From: an uncultured Aquimarina sp.
Lineage (GTDB): Bacteria; Bacteroidota; Bacteroidia; Flavobacteriales; Flavobacteriaceae
DNA length: 64,000 nt
Reading direction: 5' to 3'
Assembly: GCA_947502885.1 (NCBI GenBank)
Contig: CANNBP010000001.1
Location: 1-64,000, forward strand
Both the position numbers and the translations under genes were made by a program. Of this stretch, positions 1 to 8,147 are shown piece by piece. The notes under the pieces were generated by a model, which was not told the DNA's origin, searched no databases, and saw only the letters and a program-made list of their open reading frames with translations. Within the stretch, counting starts at the first letter, position 1; every line of letters begins with the position of its first letter.

Positions 1-96
1 TTAAGCTTAGATAGAAAACTAAATGATGGAGTGTACTTTATTAGAGTTCAAGTAGGAGAACAAATAGGTACAGATAGATTAATGATCATGGATTAG
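1..96 (+). CDS. 3' end of a T9SS cargo protein (type A sorting tail), partial
   Basis: An open frame enters from the left edge and stops at TAG 94-96. The last 31 residues include LNDGVYFIRVQVGEQIG followed by a short basic stretch and a hydrophobic end. This matches the Por-secretion-system C-terminal sorting domain (L..GvYfvkv...g) that directs outer-membrane export by the type IX secretion system and is cleaved on the cell surface. The catalytic or binding part of the protein lies outside the window, so its function is unknown. A strong terminator follows at 148. Confidence 0.75.
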   Translation, partial: LSLDRKLNDGVYFIRVQVGEQIGTDRLMIMD

Positions 97-147
97 TGTT
101 TTAGGTTAATTGTATAAAACATAATCATAATAATCAAGTATTATAAA

Positions 148-180
148 CATAGGGAGCTTTGTGCTCCCTATGTTGTTTTT
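148..180 (+). terminator. Intrinsic terminator
   Basis: A perfect 10-bp stem (CATAGGGAGC / GCTCCCTATG) with a 5-nt loop is followed by TTGTTTTT. It lies 52 bp downstream of the stop codon of the truncated T9SS cargo gene and probably ends its transcript. Confidence 0.85.
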
Positions 181-235
181 AAAAGGTTTTATAGGAGCTA
201 AAATTTGATTTGTATGATGAACCTAATTGGTTAAT

Positions 236-268
236 AAAAAGACCTTTCTTTTAAAGAAAGGTCTTTTT
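236..268. terminator. Bidirectional intrinsic terminator
   Basis: A 15-bp perfect inverted repeat (AAAAAGACCTTTCTT, loop TTA, reverse complement) has A-runs on the left and T-runs on the right, so it can work on both strands. It lies 28 bp beyond the stop of the minus-strand helix-hairpin-helix gene and most likely terminates that operon. It may also back up the plus-strand terminator at 148. Confidence 0.85.
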
Positions 269-296
269 AATCGATATATAATTCTAAAGTAATTTT

Positions 297-812
297 TTAC
301 TTATTCATTAATTTTGAGGCTTGTTTAGTCCACTCATCTCTTTCTATTCTTCCTGGAAAAAACTGTATCAGTTCTGTAACGGTATCGATATCCTCTTTAG
401 TGAACTTGCTGATTTGCTCAAAAGTATAAATACCTATACTGTTTAACTTTTCTTCAATAAAGGGACCTACACCACTTATTAGTTTTAAATCATCTTTTTG
501 AGAAGCATCTGCTTTTCCAAAGCTATCAAAATTTAATTTAGGTTTTTCTGCATTGTCCTTCGATGGCATTCCGCCATGATCCATGGTTTTAATTGCTTTT
601 ACTGTAGAATTAGTATTAGAATTAGAGAATGTAGAATTTGCTTTTTCATAAGCACTGTTTTTAAGTGCTGCATTCTTCTTCTCACATTCTTCTAAAGCAG
701 ATTTATATTTGTTTTTAAGCGTCCATCGGGATAATAACCAGCCTAATAAAAAAGCTAGAAATAATAATAATAGTAGACACCACCAGTTTACTTCGTTTAA
801 AAAATCCAACAT
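297..812 (-). CDS. Membrane-anchored protein with C-terminal helix-hairpin-helix domain
   Basis: This is a 171-residue protein. One N-terminal membrane segment (about residues 11-28) is followed by a short charged helix, then a low-complexity Ser/Asn/Thr linker (about 58-75). The C-terminal domain (about 108-168) contains LKLISGVGPFIEEKLNSIGI, a helix-hairpin-helix motif of the kind found in ribosomal-protein/NADH-dehydrogenase-like HhH_5 domains. Such domains usually bind DNA or act as structural modules; nothing here shows the ligand. The start lies 2 bp after the stop of the upstream OmpA gene, so the two are probably one transcript and may act together at the cell envelope. Function is not known. 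Confidence 0.7.
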   Translation of the reverse strand: MLDFLNEVNWWCLLLLLFLAFLLGWLLSRWTLKNKYKSALEECEKKNAALKNSAYEKANSTFSNSNTNSTVKAIKTMDHGGMPSKDNAEKPKLNFDSFGKADASQKDDLKLISGVGPFIEEKLNSIGIYTFEQISKFTKEDIDTVTELIQFFPGRIERDEWTKQASKLMNK

Positions 813-814
813 AG

Positions 815-1753
815 TTATAGTTTGTTTTGGTTTGCAGTTATTTCAATTCTTCTATTTTTTGCCTTGTTTGCTTCGCTGTCGTTTGGAGCAATAGGATTGG
901 CTTCTCCTTTCGATAATGCCTTTATTTTTTCTTTAGGAATTCCTTGAGAAATAAAGTATTCTTTTACATTGTTAGCCCTTTGTTGGCCAAACCACAGATT
1001 TGCTTCTTCAGTACCCACGTCATCTGTATGTCCTATAATTTCAACTACTTTATCAGGATATTTGTTTAAATAGTTTTTAAGCTCCAAAGTGTAATTAGAT
1101 AATGTAGCATCGGGTTGAAATGTTTCTTTAGCAAATTCAGAATACAATGTTTTACCGGCAATTCCTTTTTCAACCTCTTCTAGTCTGTTTTGATCTAAAG
1201 TGTTAAAAAGTAAGTCTATTCCTCCGTCATATGTTCCATCATCAGAATAGTTGTAATTATGAGGGTTGACTTTGGTCACAATACGATCTGGGTTCACACC
1301 TGCATTAATCAAGATATCTTTAATAAAATTGGCTCTAGAGGTTCCAAAACCACTATTTATATTTTGTTCTTGAAGGGTTTCAAAGCCGCTAATAATTATT
1401 TCTTGATCTTGATGTTGCCCAAGAAAATCAGCTACCTTTTTATCAAACCCTTGTAATGATTCGGAGATAAAAACATCACCGTTTTGATTGTTAATTTGCA
1501 GATTTTCAGAATAAGTAAACACGTTTTGGTCATTTTGGTCTTTTGCAAATAGACCTATAGAAGCTTTTTTTAAAGCAGTAATACTGTCGTCGTAAGCTTT
1601 TTTTGCAAGAGCTTCTGCTTCAAGACGTTCTTTTTCTTTGATTAAAACCGTGTTTTTGGCCGTATCTCTTGCGCACCAGTCGCATGAATAATACCACCAA
1701 ATTGCTAGCCAGGCAAATAATAGAAAAATGAGTAATGAAATTAAATTTTTCAT
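815..1753 (-). CDS. OmpA-domain envelope protein with N-terminal membrane anchor
   Basis: This 312-residue protein starts with a hydrophobic segment (about 3-22, rich in Leu, Ile and Trp). The C-terminal 110 residues are an OmpA/MotB peptidoglycan-binding domain with VEIIGHTDDVGTEEANLWFGQQRANNV and a final NRRIEI. A second, degenerate OmpA-like stretch (about 85-180, VFISESLQGFDKKVADFL then IIISGFETL) appears before it, so the protein may carry a tandem OmpA fold. The anchor looks like an uncleaved inner-membrane segment, since no Ala-Gln or lipobox site follows. It is the first gene of a two-gene minus-strand operon with the helix-hairpin-helix protein. Its probable role is tethering the envelope to peptidoglycan. 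Confidence 0.8.
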   Translation of the reverse strand: MKNLISLLIFLLFAWLAIWWYYSCDWCARDTAKNTVLIKEKERLEAEALAKKAYDDSITALKKASIGLFAKDQNDQNVFTYSENLQINNQNGDVFISESLQGFDKKVADFLGQHQDQEIIISGFETLQEQNINSGFGTSRANFIKDILINAGVNPDRIVTKVNPHNYNYSDDGTYDGGIDLLFNTLDQNRLEEVEKGIAGKTLYSEFAKETFQPDATLSNYTLELKNYLNKYPDKVVEIIGHTDDVGTEEANLWFGQQRANNVKEYFISQGIPKEKIKALSKGEANPIAPNDSEANKAKNRRIEITANQNKL

Positions 1754-1880
1754 ATAATGTTGATTAATATTAGTTTATTAAAGTTATAAAAATGTTTATA
1801 ATCAACCTATTATGAAGAATAAATAATGAAGATTTATGGCAGGAAAAAGATAAATAACAAAAAAATAAGTTTAAATGCGT

Positions 1881-1909
1881 TTGAGGAAAAATATTTTTTT
1901 ATACATTCG
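1881..1909 (+). promoter_or_regulatory. Candidate promoter of the his operon
   Basis: TTG at 1881-1883 and TACATTCG at 1902-1909 resemble the Bacteroidota -33 (TTG) and -7 (TAnnTTTG, 7 of 8 matched) elements with an 18-bp spacer. A start near 1914 would place the His leader ATG (1930) about 16 nt into the transcript. Inferred from consensus only. Confidence 0.45.
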
Positions 1910-1929
1910 CACTGTATTAAGAAAAACCA

Positions 1930-1986
1930 ATGAAAAATAACAGATTACATCATCATCATTCTTGCATTTTCGCTCAGGCGTGGTAA
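1930..1986 (+). CDS. his operon leader peptide
   Basis: This is an 18-codon ORF encoding MKNNRLHHHHSCIFAQAW, with four consecutive CAT codons at 1948-1959 and stop TAA at 1984-1986. Its stop lies 31 bp before a strong intrinsic terminator, and the first his structural gene follows at 2104. Runs of His codons just ahead of a terminator are the hallmark of ribosome-mediated attenuation. When charged tRNA-His is scarce the ribosome stalls on the run, and an alternative RNA fold can prevent termination. CTTGC at 1961-1965 can pair with GCAAG at 2030-2034 in the terminator loop, a possible anti-terminator contact. The peptide itself is not expected to have an enzymatic role. Confidence 0.85.
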   Translation: MKNNRLHHHHSCIFAQAW

Positions 1987-2017
1987 GTGTGATATGTGTA
2001 TGACATATTGATAATTT

Positions 2018-2050
2018 AAACCCGTTTGAGCAAGTTCAAACGGGTTTTTT
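2018..2050 (+). terminator. his attenuator (intrinsic terminator)
   Basis: A 12-bp perfect stem (AAACCCGTTTGA / TCAAACGGGTTT) with a 6-nt loop is followed by TTTTTT ending at 2050. It sits between the His-rich leader peptide and hisG, so it would stop transcription before the operon unless disrupted. Confidence 0.9.
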
Positions 2051-2103
2051 ATTTAGACAAAACTTGTTTTTTGAATTGCTTAAACCTAACAACAGAGAAT
2101 AAC

Positions 2104-2961
2104 ATGTCAAAAATTAAAATTGCGATCCAAAAAAGTGGACGCCTTAACGAAGATTCGGTAAAAATACTCAAAGACTGTGGTATATCTATCGATAACGGCA
2201 AAGACCAACTAAAAGCCGAAACACGTAACTTTCCTATGGAAGTCATGTTTTTACGAAATGGTGATATTCCCCAATACCTAAGAGATGGTGTTGTTGATAT
2301 TGCAATTATTGGTGAAAATGTGCTTATTGAAAAAGGAAAGGATATTGCTATAGCAGAGCGACTTAACTTTTCTAAATGTAAAGTATCTCTTGCTGTACCA
2401 AAGGATTTTGAGTATAATTCGATAAAAGACCTTGACGGAAAAAGAATTGCAACATCATACCCTAATACAGTTAATGAGTATCTAAGTGATAAAGGTATTT
2501 CTGCAGAATTACACCAGATATCTGGATCTGTAGAAATAGCACCAAATATTGGCTTGGCAGATGGAATATGTGATATTGTTTCAAGTGGAAGTACTTTGTT
2601 TAAAAATAACCTAAAAGAAGTGGAAGTAATGCTTACTTCTGAGGCTGTTCTAGCTGTTTCTCCAAAAATTTCAGAAGAGAACACTAAGCTACTTAAAAAA
2701 TTACAATTTAGAATTAATGCTGTTTTAAAGGCTAGAAACTCTAAGTATGTATTACTTAATGCTCCTAATGATAAGATAGAGAACATAGTTAAAATATTGC
2801 CAGGTATGAGAAGTCCAACAGTGTTACCTCTTGCACAAGAAGGATGGAGTTCTATTCATACTGTAGTAGAAAAGAATAAATTCTGGGATATACTAGATGA
2901 ATTAAGAGATGAAGGAGCAGAAGGGATTTTAGTATGCCCAATTGAAAAAATGGTTTTATAG
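2104..2961 (+). CDS. hisG: ATP phosphoribosyltransferase (long form)
   Basis: Catalyses the first step of histidine synthesis, ATP + PRPP to phosphoribosyl-ATP. The 285 residues match the long HisG form, which carries its own C-terminal ACT-like regulatory domain for histidine feedback (about residues 210-285) and needs no HisZ. Visible family features are MSKIKIAIQKSGRLNEDS at the start, DGVVDIAIIGENVL, and the PRPP-loop region ADGICDIVSSGSTL. The frame is open upstream to 2026, but that part overlaps the attenuator hairpin, so ATG 2104 is the convincing start. It is the first structural gene of the his operon; hisD starts 16 bp after its stop. Confidence 0.95.
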   Translation: MSKIKIAIQKSGRLNEDSVKILKDCGISIDNGKDQLKAETRNFPMEVMFLRNGDIPQYLRDGVVDIAIIGENVLIEKGKDIAIAERLNFSKCKVSLAVPKDFEYNSIKDLDGKRIATSYPNTVNEYLSDKGISAELHQISGSVEIAPNIGLADGICDIVSSGSTLFKNNLKEVEVMLTSEAVLAVSPKISEENTKLLKKLQFRINAVLKARNSKYVLLNAPNDKIENIVKILPGMRSPTVLPLAQEGWSSIHTVVEKNKFWDILDELRDEGAEGILVCPIEKMVL

Positions 2962-2977
2962 ACAATTACTTAAGAAA

Positions 2978-4261
2978 ATGCAGAAGATATATAATCCAAG
3001 TAAAAATAATTGGTCAGAGCTATTAAAAAGACCAACTCAAACTTTAGCAGATATTGAAAATGTAGTTTTAGGAGTTTTTGACGAAGTTAAAAATGAAGGT
3101 AATACTGCTATTAATAGGTACACCAAAAAATTTGATAAGGTAACATTAGATACCATATTAGTTACTGATAATGAGATAAAAGAGGCTAAAGAATTAGTGA
3201 GTGAAGAATTAAAGGAAGCTATTCTTCTGGCTAAATCTAATATAGAGGCTTTTCATGCAGCACAAAAAACAACCAAGGTATCTATTGAAACAACTGATGG
3301 AGTAGAGTGTTGGCAAGAGAAAAGACCAATACAAAAAGTTGGGTTATATATTCCAGGAGGTACTGCACCATTGTTTTCAACCATACTTATGCTGGCTGTT
3401 CCAGCAAATATTGCAGGGTGTAAAGAGATTGTTTTGTGTTCGCCACCTAATAGCGAAGGCAAAATTGATCCTGCAATTTTATTTACTGCTAACCTATGTG
3501 GAGTAACCAAAATATGCAAAGTAGGAGGGATTCAAGCCATAGCAGGAATGACATTTGGAACAGAATCTATCCCTCAAGTTTATAAGATATTTGGGCCAGG
3601 AAATCAATTTGTTACGGTTGCTAAACAATTAGCTACTAAGTTTGGAGTGGCGATAGATATGCCAGCTGGACCAAGTGAGTTGTTAGTAGTGGCCGATGAT
3701 ACTGCAGATGCATCTTTTGTTGCTTCAGATTTACTAAGTCAAGCAGAACATGGTAAAGACAGTCAGGTTATTTTGGTGTCTACCTCAAAAACATTGATCG
3801 AAGATGTTGAGAAAGAGGTAATATCACAATGTAATGTTTTGCCTCGAAAAGAAATTGCAGAAGCTGCAATTGCAAATTCTAGATTGATTTATGTAGACAA
3901 TGATAAAGATGCATTAGAATTGATTAATGAATATGGACCAGAGCATTTTATTATATGTGTTGCCGACGTAGATTATTATGTGGATAACATAGAAAATGCA
4001 GGTTCTGTATTTATTGGTAATTATACTCCAGAAAGTGCTGGAGACTATGCTTCAGGAACTAATCATACATTGCCTACTAATGGATATGCTAAGCAATATA
4101 GTGGTGTGAATCTTGATAGTTTTATGAAATCAATGACATTTCAGAAAATATCAGAAAAGGGTATTGAAAATATAGGTAATGCAATTGAATTAATGGCAGA
4201 AGCAGAAGGATTACAAGCTCATAAAAATGCCGTAACACTAAGATTAAATAGTTTAAAATAA
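2978..4261 (+). CDS. hisD: Histidinol dehydrogenase
   Basis: Oxidises L-histidinol to L-histidine in two NAD-dependent steps, the last reactions of the pathway. The 427 residues are the usual length. Zinc and catalytic regions are visible: LLSQAEHGKDSQVILV (Gln and His zinc ligands), EYGPEHFIICV (the catalytic Glu-His pair), and GDYASGTNHTLPTNGYAK near the C-terminus. The ORF is open back to 2942 inside hisG, but ATG 2978 gives the family-like N-terminus MQKIYNPSKNNW and avoids overlap. It is the second gene of the operon, 16 bp behind hisG. Confidence 0.96.
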   Translation: MQKIYNPSKNNWSELLKRPTQTLADIENVVLGVFDEVKNEGNTAINRYTKKFDKVTLDTILVTDNEIKEAKELVSEELKEAILLAKSNIEAFHAAQKTTKVSIETTDGVECWQEKRPIQKVGLYIPGGTAPLFSTILMLAVPANIAGCKEIVLCSPPNSEGKIDPAILFTANLCGVTKICKVGGIQAIAGMTFGTESIPQVYKIFGPGNQFVTVAKQLATKFGVAIDMPAGPSELLVVADDTADASFVASDLLSQAEHGKDSQVILVSTSKTLIEDVEKEVISQCNVLPRKEIAEAAIANSRLIYVDNDKDALELINEYGPEHFIICVADVDYYVDNIENAGSVFIGNYTPESAGDYASGTNHTLPTNGYAKQYSGVNLDSFMKSMTFQKISEKGIENIGNAIELMAEAEGLQAHKNAVTLRLNSLK

Positions 4262-4333
4262 TTGTAGAGTTTAAAAGATATGATGTAGTGTGCTTTACTA
4301 CCTTTATCTGATAAAATTGATGTGATACAAAAA

Positions 4334-5383
4334 ATGAATACAATACAATTTGATATAAATTTACTGGTTAGAGACAATGTTAAAGGTCTTAAGCCATATT
4401 CATCTGCAAGAGATGAATATGTATCTGATGGTACAGATATGGTGTTTCTGGATGCCAATGAAAACCCTTATGATAATGGGGTGAATAGATATCCAGACCC
4501 TCAACAAAGAAATTTAAAGGCTGTTTTGGCTAATCAAAAAGGAGTGTCAGCACATAATATATTGCTTGGCAACGGAAGTGATGAAGTGTTGGATCTTTTG
4601 TTTAGAGCATTTTGCGAGCCAAAATTGGATAATATTATTACATTACCTCCGACTTACGGTATGTATAAGGTGTTGGCTAATATTAATAATATCGAAGAAC
4701 GAGAAATATTATTAACAGAGAATTTTCAACCCAATGTAAAATCAATTCTTCAAGCTACAGATGTAAATTCTAAGATTATTTTTCTTTGCTCACCTAATAA
4801 CCCTACGGGCAATTCTTTTTCTGAAGAGCATATTCTTCAAATTCTAGAGAGTTTTAAGGGCTTGGTAGTTATTGATGAAGCTTATATTGATTTTTCTGAT
4901 AAGAATAGCTGGATTGCCAAAATAAAAGAATACCCTAATCTAGTTATTACACAAACATTATCCAAGGCATATGGATTAGCTGGAATTAGATTGGGATTGT
5001 GTTATGGATCAGAAGAAATTATAGGAGTTTTAAATAAAATTAAACCTCCATATAATGTCAACGAGCTTACGCAAAAACGTGCGTTAGAAAGAGTATTAGA
5101 TATAGATCAGGTAACATCAGAAGTATCTAGTATTCTTAATGAGAGAGCAAACCTTGTGAAAGAACTTGCAAAGCTAGAGTTCGTCAATAAAATATATCAA
5201 ACAGATGCAAATTTTGTGTTGGTTAAGGTAGATGATGCTAATTTAAGATATGATCAGTTACTTGAGAAAGGAGTTGTAGTTCGTAATAGAAGTACACAGC
5301 CTTTATGTCAAAATACGCTACGTTTTACTGTGGGGACACAAGACGAGAATATAAAACTAATAGAAGTATTAAAAAATATATAA
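4334..5383 (+). CDS. hisC: Histidinol-phosphate aminotransferase
   Basis: A PLP-dependent aminotransferase (class I/II fold) that converts imidazole-acetol phosphate and glutamate to histidinol phosphate. The protein is 349 residues. Visible are FLDANENPYDNGVNRYPDPQQ (substrate arm), LLGNGSDEVLDLL (PLP phosphate contact), CSPNNPTGN and VIDEAYIDF (cofactor ring contacts), and TLSKAYGLAGIRLG with the Schiff-base Lys. A GTG four codons upstream (4322) is in frame, but ATG 4334 gives the better start. The 72-bp gap from hisD contains no terminator, consistent with one operon. Confidence 0.95.
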   Translation: MNTIQFDINLLVRDNVKGLKPYSSARDEYVSDGTDMVFLDANENPYDNGVNRYPDPQQRNLKAVLANQKGVSAHNILLGNGSDEVLDLLFRAFCEPKLDNIITLPPTYGMYKVLANINNIEEREILLTENFQPNVKSILQATDVNSKIIFLCSPNNPTGNSFSEEHILQILESFKGLVVIDEAYIDFSDKNSWIAKIKEYPNLVITQTLSKAYGLAGIRLGLCYGSEEIIGVLNKIKPPYNVNELTQKRALERVLDIDQVTSEVSSILNERANLVKELAKLEFVNKIYQTDANFVLVKVDDANLRYDQLLEKGVVVRNRSTQPLCQNTLRFTVGTQDENIKLIEVLKNI

Positions 5384-5424
5384 ATTAAATCTTAACACTT
5401 GTAGAGAAGTGTGAGTTCTAGTAT

Positions 5425-6561
5425 ATGAAAAAGAAAGTATTATTTATAGATCGTGATGGAACGATTATAAAAGAAACTGTAGACGAACAGATAGATGCAT
5501 TCGAAAAAATGATATTCTATCCAAAAGCATTTACGTATTTAGGTAAAATAGCAAAAGAATTAGATTATGAACTAGTAATGATAACTAATCAGGACGGTTT
5601 GGGAACAGAGGTTTTTCCAGAAGACACCTTCTGGCCTGTTCATAATTTTATCATGACTTCTTTTGAAAACGAAGGAGTTGTATTTGATAAAGTGTTTTTA
5701 GACAGAACCTTCCCTCATGAGAATGCTAATACGCGTAAGCCAGGTACGGGTTTATTGACAGAGTATTTTTCTGAAGATTATGATTTAGAGAATTCTTTTG
5801 TAATCGGGGATCGATTAACAGACATGGAGTTAGCAAAAAACCTTGGCTCTAAAGGGATTTTTATTAATGATAACACCAATTTAGGTACTGGTGAAATTAC
5901 GATTAAGCAAGAAGAGTTAAATAAGTTTATTGCTATTGAAACAAACGATTGGCAAAAAATTTATGAATTTTTAAAACTGAATGATCGTACTGCTGAAATA
6001 TCACGAAAGACTAATGAAACTGATATCTTCATAAAGTTAAATCTTGATGGCACAGGAAAAAGTAATATATCTACAGGGTTGGATTTCTTTGATCATATGT
6101 TGGATCAAATTGCTCGTCATGGACAAATGGACTTGGATATAAAAGTCAAAGGAGATTTAGAAGTAGATGAACACCATACAATAGAAGATACCGCTATAGC
6201 ATTAGGAGAAGTGTTTAGTAAAGCATTGGGTAATAAATTGGGGATAGAAAGATATGGTTTTTGTTTGCCTATGGATGATTGCCTTGCTCAAGTTGCGATA
6301 GATTTTGGAGGAAGAAATTGGTTAGTTTGGGAAGCAGATTTTAATAGAGAGATGATTGGTAAAATGCCAACAGAAATGTTTTACCATTTCTTTAAATCAT
6401 TTACAGATGGAGCTAAGGCTAATCTAAATGTAAAGGCAGAAGGGACAAATGAACACCATAAAATAGAAGCTATTTTTAAGGCGTTTGCCAAAGCAATTAA
6501 AGTTGCGGTAAAGAGAGATCCTGATAAAATGGTATTGCCTAGTACAAAAGGGGTGTTGTAA
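5425..6561 (+). CDS. hisB: Bifunctional histidinol-phosphatase / imidazoleglycerol-phosphate dehydratase
   Basis: Fused enzyme of 378 residues covering two pathway steps. The N-terminal part (about 1-165) is a HAD phosphatase with [10 protein letters not shown] (the Asp-x-Asp nucleophile), MITNQDGLG and [15 protein letters not shown]. The C-terminal part (about 190-378) is the dehydratase with [28 protein letters not shown] and [16 protein letters not shown], whose His and Glu residues bind the two manganese ions. Compared with the enterobacterial fusion, the zinc-loop Cys residues before RKP appear lost: the loop reads [11 protein letters not shown], keeping only the His. A 6-bp inverted repeat (5395-5412) lies in the short gap after hisC. 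Confidence 0.95.
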   Translation: MKKKVLFIDRDGTIIKETVDEQIDAFEKMIFYPKAFTYLGKIAKELDYELVMITNQDGLGTEVFPEDTFWPVHNFIMTSFENEGVVFDKVFLDRTFPHENANTRKPGTGLLTEYFSEDYDLENSFVIGDRLTDMELAKNLGSKGIFINDNTNLGTGEITIKQEELNKFIAIETNDWQKIYEFLKLNDRTAEISRKTNETDIFIKLNLDGTGKSNISTGLDFFDHMLDQIARHGQMDLDIKVKGDLEVDEHHTIEDTAIALGEVFSKALGNKLGIERYGFCLPMDDCLAQVAIDFGGRNWLVWEADFNREMIGKMPTEMFYHFFKSFTDGAKANLNVKAEGTNEHHKIEAIFKAFAKAIKVAVKRDPDKMVLPSTKGVL

Positions 6562-6598
6562 ACCATGTTTTGATTAAATAAAATGTTTAATTAATTAA

Positions 6599-6618
6599 AT
6601 TTCAGTGTTTACTGAAAT
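6599..6618 (+). repeat. Perfect inverted repeat in the hisB-hisH spacer
   Basis: ATTTCAGT, loop GTTT, ACTGAAAT: an 8-bp stem ending 9 bp before the hisH start codon. No T-run follows, so it is not a normal terminator. It could be an mRNA processing or stability hairpin or could affect hisH translation; this is inference. Confidence 0.5.
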
Positions 6619-6627
6619 AATAAATAG

Positions 6628-7209
6628 ATGAAAATAGTAATTATTAATTACGGAGCAGGAAATATCCAATCGATCAAATTTGCAATACAAAGATTGGGGT
6701 ATGAAGCTGTATTAAGTGATGATCCTGAAGAGATCAAGACTGCTGATAAAGTAATATTTCCTGGTGTAGGAGAAGCTAGTAGCGCTATGGCAAAATTAAG
6801 AGCTTCAGGCTTGCATAAACTAATTCCCGAGCTAACTCAACCAGTATTAGGGATCTGTTTAGGGATGCAGTTAATGTGTAATTATACAGAAGAGGGTGAT
6901 ACGAATGGATTAGGGATTTTTGATGTAAATGTTGTTCGTTTTAACCATGGTGTAAAGGTGCCTCAGATTGGGTGGAATCAAATTGAAGAACTGAGTTCGC
7001 CTTTATTTGAAGAAATAAAGGAAAAAGAATATATCTATTTGGTACATAGTTATTATGCTCCGGTAACAAAGGATACTGTAGCACAAACAAACTATGGAGT
7101 TACCTATACTACAGCATTACAAAAGGATAATTTTTTCGGAACTCAATTTCATCCCGAAAAAAGTAGCGTTACAGGTTCAAAAATATTAAAGAACTTTTTA
7201 GAACTATAG
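6628..7209 (+). CDS. hisH: Imidazole glycerol phosphate synthase, glutamine amidotransferase subunit
   Basis: Class I glutaminase that releases ammonia from glutamine and channels it to HisF for closure of the imidazole ring. The protein is 193 residues, the normal length. The N-terminus MKIVIINYGAGNIQSIKFA is typical. The Cys nucleophile lies in LGICLGMQLM, and the His-Glu pair is in TQFHPEKSS near the C-terminus. VPQIGWNQI is the HisH signature around the oxyanion region. It works as a heterodimer with HisF, encoded two genes downstream. Confidence 0.96.
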   Translation: MKIVIINYGAGNIQSIKFAIQRLGYEAVLSDDPEEIKTADKVIFPGVGEASSAMAKLRASGLHKLIPELTQPVLGICLGMQLMCNYTEEGDTNGLGIFDVNVVRFNHGVKVPQIGWNQIEELSSPLFEEIKEKEYIYLVHSYYAPVTKDTVAQTNYGVTYTTALQKDNFFGTQFHPEKSSVTGSKILKNFLEL

Positions 7210-7271
7210 ATAGAAAGTATATTTAGTACAGCAAAATATAATAGATACACTTAAAACTTACGTATATAAAA

Positions 7272-8000
7272 ATGAGAATAATACCTGCAATTGATATTAT
7301 AGATGGTAAATGTGTAAGGCTCTCTAAAGGAGACTATGATACCAAGAAGATCTATAACGAAAACCCTTTAGAGGTTGCTAAAGAGTTTGAAGACCATGGT
7401 ATTCAATATTTACATTTGGTAGATCTTGATGGGGCAAAGTCAAAGCATATAGTTAATCATAAAGTTCTTGAGCAGATCGCAGCCAAAACAAGTTTAAAAA
7501 TCGATTTTGGAGGAGGACTTAAAACAGATGAAGATTTAAGAATAGCTTTTGAAAGTGGTGCAAACCAAATAACAGGCGGTAGTATTGCTGTAAAGGATGA
7601 AGAAACCTTTAAGTCTTGGATTACTAAGTTTGGAAACCAAAAAATCATTCTTGGAGCAGATGCTCAAAATGAAAAAATAGCAGTGAGTGGTTGGTTAGAA
7701 GAAAGTGATAAAGAATTGATTCCGTTTATACAAGGGTATCAAAGAGAAGGAATCACTTACGTAATTTGTACCGATATTAGTAAAGATGGAATGTTAGAGG
7801 GACCTTCTTTTGATTTATATTCAAAGATTTTATCTCAAACAAGTAACCTTAAATTAATTGCTTCTGGTGGGATTTCTACATTTGACGAGTTACCGAAGTT
7901 GGCTGAATTAGGTTGTGAAGGTACAATTATTGGTAAAGCAATTTATGAAAATAGAATAAGTCTTAAACAATTAGAAAACTATATTTTATCTAAAGTTTAA
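7272..8000 (+). CDS. hisA: Phosphoribosyl-formimino-AICAR phosphate (ProFAR) isomerase
   Basis: TIM-barrel isomerase of 242 residues that opens the ProFAR ribose to give PRFAR. Visible are the first catalytic Asp in [13 protein letters not shown], the half-barrel phosphate loops ([10 protein letters not shown] and ASGGIS), the second Asp in IILGADAQ, and [18 protein letters not shown]. It is homologous to HisF, encoded next, as expected from the ancient duplication of these barrels. It sits 62 bp after hisH with no terminator between. Confidence 0.95.
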   Translation: MRIIPAIDIIDGKCVRLSKGDYDTKKIYNENPLEVAKEFEDHGIQYLHLVDLDGAKSKHIVNHKVLEQIAAKTSLKIDFGGGLKTDEDLRIAFESGANQITGGSIAVKDEETFKSWITKFGNQKIILGADAQNEKIAVSGWLEESDKELIPFIQGYQREGITYVICTDISKDGMLEGPSFDLYSKILSQTSNLKLIASGGISTFDELPKLAELGCEGTIIGKAIYENRISLKQLENYILSKV

Positions 8001-8048
8001 ATGCTTTAGGTGTAAATAAGAGTTTGAAAAACAATTAGTTTTATAGTG

Positions 8049-8114
8049 ATCACAAAGACAAGAGTTACTAGTTTTTATTAAGGTAGTAATAGTAGTAAGA
8101 GATTTGTTTGTGAT
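8049..8114 (+). repeat. Nested inverted repeats in the hisA-hisF spacer
   Basis: ATCACAAA (8049-8056) pairs with TTTGTGAT (8107-8114). Inside it GTTACTA (8064-8070) can pair with TAGTAAT (8084-8090) with one G-U. The 147-bp spacer is the longest gap within the his operon. There is no T-run, so a structured mRNA element is more likely than a terminator. Confidence 0.35.
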
Positions 8115-8147
8115 ATGACTTAATTAAACATTTAAATAAAGATTAAG

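Noticed and set aside
2026..2103. Upstream extension of hisG to 2026
   Set aside because: The extension would be translated from within the attenuator hairpin and has no HisG similarity; ATG 2104 gives the family N-terminus.
2049..2786. Long minus-strand ORF opposite hisG
   Set aside because: It is the shadow of hisG, which has full family identity on the plus strand; the antisense product has no recognisable motif.
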